The notes below the pieces were generated by a model that saw only the letters and a program-made list of their open reading frames with translations, was not told where the DNA came from and made no database searches. The position numbers were made by a program, and so were the translations under genes. A DNA stretch of 10,853 nucleotides from an uncultured Actinomycetes bacterium. GTDB taxonomy: Bacteria; Actinomycetota; Acidimicrobiia; Acidimicrobiales; RAAP-2. The stretch covers positions 1 to 10,853 of the forward strand of contig CAINVQ010000179.1 of assembly GCA_903854175.1 (NCBI GenBank). The letters are read 5' to 3'. Shown here piece by piece: positions 7,394-10,853 of the stretch (positions are counted from its first letter, which is position 1; every line of letters starts with the position of its first letter).

Positions 7394-7501
7394 TGTTTTC
7401 CCTAAAAAATAAAGTGGTTGAAGGCTATCGCCGCGAGGCCGTATGTGCGAAATCCTGCGCAACAAGGTACGATACATAGGAACTACTTGGAAGGAGTCGC
7501 T
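7394..7501. promoter_or_regulatory. divergent intergenic region, phosphatase / DUF3040 operon
   Basis: This 108-bp spacer should carry promoters for both sides. On the plus strand TACGAT (7468-7473) could be a -10 for the DUF3040 operon, but I find no matching -35. The Shine-Dalgarno AAGGAG (7491-7496) precedes the ATG at 7502 by 5 nt. A lone AAGTGG (7412-7417) resembles an MraZ box but has no partner 10 bp away. Confidence 0.4.
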
Positions 7502-7888
7502 ATGCCATTATCAGAGCACGAACAGCGGATCCTTGCCGAGCTAGAAGACTCCCTCTCAAAGCAAGACCCAAGATTTGCTGAAAAGGTTGAGCAAACAAAT
7601 ATCTATTCGCACGGTGGGCGCCGAGTGCGCTGGGGCGTTGCGGGATTTATTGCAGGACTCGCGCTACTGCTCGTCTTTCTTTCAACTTCGATTTTGCTTA
7701 GTCTCGCTGGTGTCGCGCTGATGTTCTTTTCAGCCGTCATTGTCGAGCGCAATGCACGATTAATGAGTCGCGCTTCATGGCGCGACATCACTCGTCCTGG
7801 ACGTGGTGATGATGCTCATGCGAGTGTGGGTCCTCGAACTGACTCTCTTCGTGACTGGTTGTCACGCCAACGCCGCAGAAGCGAATGA
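7502..7888 (+). CDS. DUF3040 small membrane protein
   Basis: Protein of 128 residues matching the actinobacterial DUF3040 family of unknown function. MPLSEHEQRILAELEDSL (1-18) is the family hallmark N-terminus, which is why I start here at the ATG with a strong AAGGAG rather than at an in-frame ATG at 7418. Two adjacent hydrophobic helices lie at about 43-60 and 63-81, joined by a short polar turn. Basic residues flank the pair, and the tail from about 84 on is polar and Arg-rich. This predicts a hairpin membrane protein with both ends in the cytoplasm. In mycobacteria a DUF3040 gene lies close upstream of mraZ as I recall, so the neighbourhood is conserved in outline. It begins the tightly packed run that leads to mraZ; its TGA overlaps the ROK gene start (ATGA, 7885-7888). 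Confidence 0.88.
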   Translation: MPLSEHEQRILAELEDSLSKQDPRFAEKVEQTNIYSHGGRRVRWGVAGFIAGLALLLVFLSTSILLSLAGVALMFFSAVIVERNARLMSRASWRDITRPGRGDDAHASVGPRTDSLRDWLSRQRRRSE

Positions 7889-8760
7889 CCCTTTCCGGGG
7901 TCAGCCCAAATGCTGCCCCGTGCTTAGCGCTTGATATTGGAGCAACCAAAGTTGATGCTGGCGTTGTTTCACTTGATGGAACGATTCTTTGTCAAGAGCG
8001 ACTAAGCGTCAGCGATTACAACAATGACCTCATCACACCAATTATTTCAATGCTGCAACAACTTCGAAGTGGATTTGATATTTCAACTCTTGGGGTCGGA
8101 TGCGCCGGTCCAATGACCAAGGGTGGAGAAGAAGTCTCCCCACTAAACATTCCGCAGTGGCGAAATTTCCCACTTCGCTCAGTTCTCCAGCAAGAACTTG
8201 CAATCGAAGTTTTTATTGAAGGCGATGCGAGAGTGCTTGCATTAGCTGAAGGTGTTTTCGGTGCTGCTAAAAATAAAAGCTCCTATATCTCAATGGTTGT
8301 CTCCACTGGCATTGGTGGCGGAATTGTGATGAACGGAAAATTGCTCGATGGAGAAACTGGTAATGCTGGCCACGTAGGACACATCATTGTGATTCCAGAT
8401 GGCAGCCTGTGCTCGTGTGGAGCCCAGGGATGCCTCGAAGCAGAAGCCTCTGGCTGGGCAATTCAGTCAAGTACTGGTACGTCTGCAAAAGATGCCGACA
8501 GCGCAACTCGTTACCGCACCGCGGATTTAGTTGGTCGTGGGATTGGAACGCTGTGTTCAGTTCTTGACATCTCAGATTGTTACGTTGCGGGCTCAGTGGC
8601 GCTTGGTTTCGGTGATGAGTTCTTTGACATTGCAACGAAATCTGCTCGTTCAATTGCAAAATTGCAATACAGCGAGGGAATTGAAATTCAGCGTTCAGGG
8701 TTGCACGACAGTGGTCCGCTACTAGGCGCCGCACTCGTAGGGTTTCGAGGTGCACAGTGA
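7885..8760 (+). CDS. ROK family sugar kinase (glucokinase-like)
   Basis: ATP-dependent sugar kinase of the ROK family, 291 residues, cytoplasmic, without the N-terminal DNA-binding domain of ROK repressors. The phosphate-binding motif is LDIGATK (16-22). GDA at 113-115 supplies the likely catalytic base D114. STGIGGGIV (140-148) is the second nucleotide motif. The ROK zinc site is clear: NAGHVGHI (160-167) with H166, and CSCGAQGCLEAEASG (176-190) with C176, C178 and C183. GPLLGAAL near the end is also typical. Substrate may be glucose, N-acetylmannosamine or another amino sugar; the position near cell-wall genes hints at amino sugars but does not prove it. Its start overlaps DUF3040 by 4 bp and its stop overlaps the next gene by 4 bp (GTGA), indicating one transcript and coupled translation. 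Confidence 0.9.
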   Translation: MTLSGVSPNAAPCLALDIGATKVDAGVVSLDGTILCQERLSVSDYNNDLITPIISMLQQLRSGFDISTLGVGCAGPMTKGGEEVSPLNIPQWRNFPLRSVLQQELAIEVFIEGDARVLALAEGVFGAAKNKSSYISMVVSTGIGGGIVMNGKLLDGETGNAGHVGHIIVIPDGSLCSCGAQGCLEAEASGWAIQSSTGTSAKDADSATRYRTADLVGRGIGTLCSVLDISDCYVAGSVALGFGDEFFDIATKSARSIAKLQYSEGIEIQRSGLHDSGPLLGAALVGFRGAQ

Positions 8761-9008
8761 AGAAATACTGGACACCAGGTCTTGGTCGGCATCTATTTCT
8801 GCACCCTGCAGATGGCGTAGCTGTGTTACGTGCGGGGCTTCGACTCCGCAGAAAGAACTGGTGGCGTCGAGCACCATTTCTCCCGATCCCTGATGCCAAG
8901 TACTGGGAGTTTCGGATGTCAACAGTAAATGGTGTTTCGGGTGAACTGACGCCAAAAGATGTAGTTGTAGCGGCGAAATGGTCACTTCAACAACCGGTGG
9001 GGAACTAG
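8757..9008 (+). CDS. conserved-looking 83-residue protein of unknown function
   Basis: A basic, tryptophan-rich small protein starting at GTG (8757), with GAGG about six bases upstream and a 4-bp overlap with the ROK stop. The centre is the most distinctive part: RLRRKNWWRRAPFLPIPD (29-46), then KYWEFR (48-53). The tail contains LTPKDVVVAAKWSLQQ (64-79). I see no signal peptide, membrane segment or cysteine. I recall similar short proteins with a WWRRxPFLPxP core in actinobacteria, where they are unannotated, but cannot verify this. Position inside a coupled operon argues that it is a real gene. The stop is 9 bp before the HNH gene. A role in membrane, nucleic-acid or protein contact through the basic aromatic patch is speculation. 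Confidence 0.75.
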   Translation: MKKYWTPGLGRHLFLHPADGVAVLRAGLRLRRKNWWRRAPFLPIPDAKYWEFRMSTVNGVSGELTPKDVVVAAKWSLQQPVGN

Positions 9009-9017
9009 GTTTTTCCT

Positions 9018-9524
9018 ATGGGGCGAGTGCTTCTTCTTAACGCCACATTTGAGCCGTTGCAACTCGTCAGCGAACGACGTGCGGTGGTGTTGATGCTTGC
9101 TGGCAGAGCTGAGCCCATTGCTACTCCAGAAGAGCCAGCAGTGTGTCGCTCCGCGAGCATGGTCGTTGAGATTCCTTCAATTGTTCGTCTTCATGAGATG
9201 GTGAAGATTCCAACGAAAGTTCGAACACCACCTCTGACAAGGAGATCGCTTCTCCTTAGAGATAACAATAAGTGTGCGTACTGCCTCGAACACGCTGACA
9301 CAATTGACCACGTGATTCCAAGGAGTCGTGGGGGAAAACACGAGTGGACAAATGTTGTTGCTTCGTGTCGTCATCACAACATGCAAAAGGGTGACCGCTT
9401 GATTGAAGAGATCGGTTGGTTTATGCACTTTCAACCACGTGTTCCTGACGGCCCGTGGTGGCGTTGGCGTCACGTTCCAAATCCAGATCCACTCTGGGCA
9501 CCGTTTCTACCGCGCGCGTCGTGA
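9018..9524 (+). CDS. HNH endonuclease
   Basis: HNH-fold nuclease of 168 residues. The N-terminus VLLLNATFEPLQLVSERRAV (4-23) is the standalone actinobacterial and cyanobacterial HNH type. The nuclease module is CAYC (86-89), DHVIPRSRGG (97-106), N112 in WTNVV, and CRHHNMQK (117-124). C86, C89, C117 and H120 probably bind a structural zinc, while H98, N112 and N121 form the HNH catalytic set. Substrate and role are unknown; such genes are chromosomal housekeeping-like residents, not parts of a restriction system here. AGG at 9007-9009 lies 8 nt before the ATG. The TGA overlaps the following gene's GTG start (9521-9524). Confidence 0.93.
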   Translation: MGRVLLLNATFEPLQLVSERRAVVLMLAGRAEPIATPEEPAVCRSASMVVEIPSIVRLHEMVKIPTKVRTPPLTRRSLLLRDNNKCAYCLEHADTIDHVIPRSRGGKHEWTNVVASCRHHNMQKGDRLIEEIGWFMHFQPRVPDGPWWRWRHVPNPDPLWAPFLPRAS

Positions 9525-10180
9525 TTGAAGTTGAAGAGCTGTACGACTACGACGTTTTGCGTCGAGTTGAAGAGCCAACAATGTTTGTTGTTCGACTCGC
9601 TAAGCCCACGTTGGTGCTTGGTTCGAGTCAGTCGGCGGATCTTCTTCAATTAGAAAATCCTGCTGAATATGAAATCCGTCGAAGACGAGGCGGGGGAGGC
9701 ATTGTCTTATTGCAGCCCGATGATGTTTGGGTTGACTGGTGGATCCCCTCCAGTGACGCACGATGGGTGGCTGATGTTCAAGTTGCATCTATTGCGGCTG
9801 GCAACTGGTGGAAGCTGGCGTTAGAAGAGCATCTTCTTGGTTCTCTAGTTGTGCATGAAGGCGCGCTCGAGGGAGAACAAGAACATCGCGTAGTTTGCTT
9901 CGCTGGCAAGGGACCGGGCGAGGTATTTATAGATGACAAGAAGGCAGTTGGCGTCACACAGTGGCGCGTTCGTGAAGGCACATTTCTTTCTACGGTCATT
10001 CATTCCCAAGACTCTTCAGGAGTCCTAAACGTTTTGAAGCGTCAACCTAAGGGGCTCTTAGGTGCCATTGCACACCACACCCTGGACTCCATTGGAGTGA
10101 AAGACCCTGAAGAATTACTAAGGGATTTGGCCGAAATCAGTGGTCCTTGGCTGGTCCGCCAGCTCTACCTAAGCGCCTAA
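9521..10180 (+). CDS. lipoate-protein ligase / biotin ligase-fold protein (BPL_LplA_LipB family)
   Basis: Protein of 219 residues with the fold of lipoyl and biotinyl transferases. RRRRGGGGIVLLQPDDVWVD (53-72) matches the RRxSGGG substrate-binding loop. FAGKGPGEVFIDDKKAVGVT (127-146) matches the region holding the ligases' catalytic lysine, here K140 or K141 before AVG. The usual serine in RRxSGGG is replaced: the stretch is four arginines then four glycines. It may ligate lipoate or octanoate to E2/GcvH proteins, but no lipoyl-domain gene is nearby and it could be a divergent paralogue. I chose the GTG at 9521 because it makes a GTGA overlap with HNH; an ATG at 9455 would lie 70 bp inside HNH and add 22 low-complexity residues. 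It precedes the mraZ control region. Confidence 0.75.
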   Translation: MIEVEELYDYDVLRRVEEPTMFVVRLAKPTLVLGSSQSADLLQLENPAEYEIRRRRGGGGIVLLQPDDVWVDWWIPSSDARWVADVQVASIAAGNWWKLALEEHLLGSLVVHEGALEGEQEHRVVCFAGKGPGEVFIDDKKAVGVTQWRVREGTFLSTVIHSQDSSGVLNVLKRQPKGLLGAIAHHTLDSIGVKDPEELLRDLAEISGPWLVRQLYLSA

Positions 10181-10270
10181 AAAGCTTCTCAAAAAAGCCT
10201 TGTTTTGCCTCCTCTGGTCCCTTCACGCCCTAGGCCAAAAGTCCTTTAAGAACCTGCAAAAAAAAGGGTG
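10181..10270. other. upstream part of the mraZ intergenic region
   Basis: A/T-rich, with several A-runs (10189-10195, 10258-10265). A GCTT/AAGC pair near 10184-10198 is too short for a convincing terminator, and no U-tract follows it. I see no coding potential and no clear terminator for the upstream operon, so some read-through into mraZ is possible. Confidence 0.4.
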
Positions 10271-10340
10271 AAAAGTGGCTCGATTTGCCACAATGTGGAG
10301 ACATGTGGTGTAATGTGGAACGAAGTGGGGGCAAGTGGTG
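10271..10340 (+). promoter_or_regulatory. MraZ-box array (six GTGG boxes on a 10-bp grid)
   Basis: GTGG occurs at 10275, 10295, 10305, 10315, 10325 and 10335, every time at exact multiples of 10 bp and each preceded by A/T (AAGTGG or ATGTGG). The one vacant slot, 10285, holds TTGC. MraZ from E. coli is known to bind direct TGGG repeats separated by 5 nt upstream of its own gene, and other bacteria use GTG-containing boxes with 10-bp period, so this is almost certainly the MraZ operator. Six boxes is more than the three or four usually described. All lie on one face of the helix within about 90 bp of the mraZ start. Confidence 0.85.
10285..10314 (+). promoter_or_regulatory. predicted mraZ promoter embedded in the box array
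   Basis: TTGCCA (10285-10290) matches the -35 consensus at 5 of 6 bases, and TGTAAT (10309-10314) matches the -10 consensus at 5 of 6, with an 18-bp spacer. Transcription would begin near 10321, leaving a leader of about 42 nt. Boxes lie upstream, in the spacer, against the -10 and downstream, so MraZ binding would block polymerase. An overlapping TAATGT (10311-10316) is an alternative -10 with a 20-bp spacer. Confidence 0.6.
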
Positions 10341-10362
10341 ACTCATTAGGTGGAGGACCGGG

Positions 10363-10782
10363 ATGCTTAGTTTTGTTGGCCAGTTTCAGCACACGCTGGA
10401 TGCAAAAGGTCGACTCATCCTGCCCGCAAAGTTTCGCTCTGAATTTGAACGTGGCGGACACCTAAGTCCAAACGATGAACAGTGTGTTGCACTCTGGACA
10501 CCTGGCGAGTTTGATCGTCGAGCAGCTGAGATGCGCTCGAGTGAAAAAAATGGTGGAGCTGAAGAGCGCCGACTACTTCGCTACTGGGCTGGTCAATCTT
10601 CTGATGCTGAATTCGACAAACAAGGTCGATTCGCTGTGCCACCAGCCGTACGCGAATACGCGAACCTCGTTGATGAAGTCTTGATCGTTGGTGTGCTTGA
10701 TCACATCGAACTTTGGAATCCAGACATCTACAACCAGATGGTTAATTCAGCGGAAGAGATCTTTAAGCAAGGCAGAAATTAG
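10363..10782 (+). CDS. mraZ: transcriptional regulator MraZ
   Basis: DNA-binding repressor that controls the dcw (division and cell wall) cluster and its own gene, 139 residues, cytoplasmic and nucleoid-associated, forming rings of several subunits in known members. Two AbrB-like halves each carry the DxxxR motif: DAKGRLILPAKFR (13-25) and DKQGRFAVPPAVREY (85-99). IVGVLDHIELWNPDIY (108-123) is the typical C-terminal half ending. Length is close to the family's 140-150. GGAGG (10352-10356) precedes the ATG by 6 nt, an excellent ribosome-binding site. The upstream GTGG array is its predicted operator. It should be followed by rsmH and ftsL/ftsI just past the window. Confidence 0.97.
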   Translation: MLSFVGQFQHTLDAKGRLILPAKFRSEFERGGHLSPNDEQCVALWTPGEFDRRAAEMRSSEKNGGAEERRLLRYWAGQSSDAEFDKQGRFAVPPAVREYANLVDEVLIVGVLDHIELWNPDIYNQMVNSAEEIFKQGRN

Positions 10783-10853
10783 TGAGAGGGGATTACAAGC
10801 AGTACCGGCCGCGGACCATGCGCAGCCTTTCAATCGTTAGAACAGGAGAGGAC
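10783..10853 (+). other. leader between mraZ and the next gene (probably rsmH)
   Basis: Seventy-one bases with no complete gene. AGGAG at 10844-10848 followed by five bases puts a likely start codon at or just after 10854, outside the window; by dcw-cluster order this would be rsmH (mraW). An ATG at 10818 is open to the window edge (12 codons) but lacks a good Shine-Dalgarno. The stretch 10803-10828 is more GC-rich than its surroundings. Confidence 0.5.

Noticed and set aside
7412..7417. AAGTGG resembling an MraZ box before the DUF3040 operon
   Set aside because: It is a single copy with no companion 10 bp away; MraZ binding needs several phased repeats.
7446..7461. TGCG/CGCA inverted repeat in the phosphatase/DUF3040 spacer
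   Set aside because: Four-base arms with an 8-nt loop are expected by chance in a region of this size.
7418..7501. Upstream in-frame ATG extension of the DUF3040 gene
   Set aside because: The family begins at MPLSEHEQ, and AAGGAG sits exactly before the ATG at 7502; the extension would also occupy the divergent promoter region.
8384..8899. A 171-codon open frame on the minus strand across the ROK and 83-residue genes
   Set aside because: It is antisense to a clear ROK kinase with intact zinc and ATP motifs, has low-complexity Arg/Gln/Leu composition, and shows no recognisable domain.
9455..9520. Upstream ATG for the ligase-fold gene
   Set aside because: It would overlap HNH by 70 bp and add a Ser/Thr/Arg-rich stretch; the GTG at 9521 gives the GTGA overlap that matches the neighbouring junctions.
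9018..9524. HNH endonuclease as part of a restriction, Cas9-like or homing system
   Set aside because: No methyltransferase, RuvC domain, intron, intein or mobile-element context is present; the N-terminus matches standalone chromosomal HNH proteins.
10184..10200. Possible terminator after the ligase-fold gene
   Set aside because: The GCTT/AAGC stem is only about four base pairs and no T-run follows it on the plus strand.
10350..10353. A seventh GTGG just before mraZ
   Set aside because: It lies 15 bp after the last box, off the 10-bp grid, and is part of the Shine-Dalgarno region.

Overview
The window reads as a compact chromosomal segment of an actinobacterium (Actinomycetota). The evidence is a DUF3040 membrane protein in a gene cluster leading to mraZ, the start of the division and cell wall (dcw) cluster. 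Moderate GC (roughly mid-40s to 50% by eye) and an HNH endonuclease - lipoate-ligase-like - mraZ order make me think of an aquatic Acidimicrobiia-type lineage, but that is memory-based inference. There are thirteen complete protein genes, one MraZ operator/promoter and several short inverted repeats. I see no tRNA, rRNA, CRISPR array, insertion sequence or prophage gene, and no compositional island.

Left part (1-5306): a CaiB/BaiF CoA-transferase (+) converges on a minus-strand unit of ABC ATPase, ABC-2 permease and nitroreductase. Divergent from the ATPase is msrA (+), which converges on a nitronate monooxygenase-like flavoprotein (-). This is a mixed accessory metabolism, export and oxidative-repair region.

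Middle part (5307-7501): a 94-bp divergent region with three inverted repeats separates the nitronate monooxygenase from a 14-TM DHA2-type MFS exporter (+). The exporter's end overlaps the end of a low-molecular-weight protein tyrosine phosphatase (-), whose best start is a TTG at 7393.

Right part (7502-10853): a tightly packed plus-strand run of DUF3040 protein, ROK sugar kinase, an 83-residue unknown protein, HNH endonuclease and a lipoate-protein-ligase-fold protein. Three of its four junctions are 4-bp start/stop overlaps. It is followed by a 182-bp gap and mraZ. The gap holds the most striking non-coding signal: six GTGG boxes on an exact 10-bp grid, with the single vacant slot occupied by a TTGCCA -35 hexamer, and an 18-bp spacer leading to a TGTAAT -10. 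This looks like an expanded MraZ autoregulatory operator wrapped over the promoter. The window ends at an apparent Shine-Dalgarno sequence, presumably that of rsmH (mraW).

Packing is extreme: all three convergent gene pairs overlap, two of them by exactly 4 bp with interlocked stop codons. I did not find a clearly new multi-gene system; the best candidates for new biology are the mraZ control region and the small unknown protein with its neighbours.
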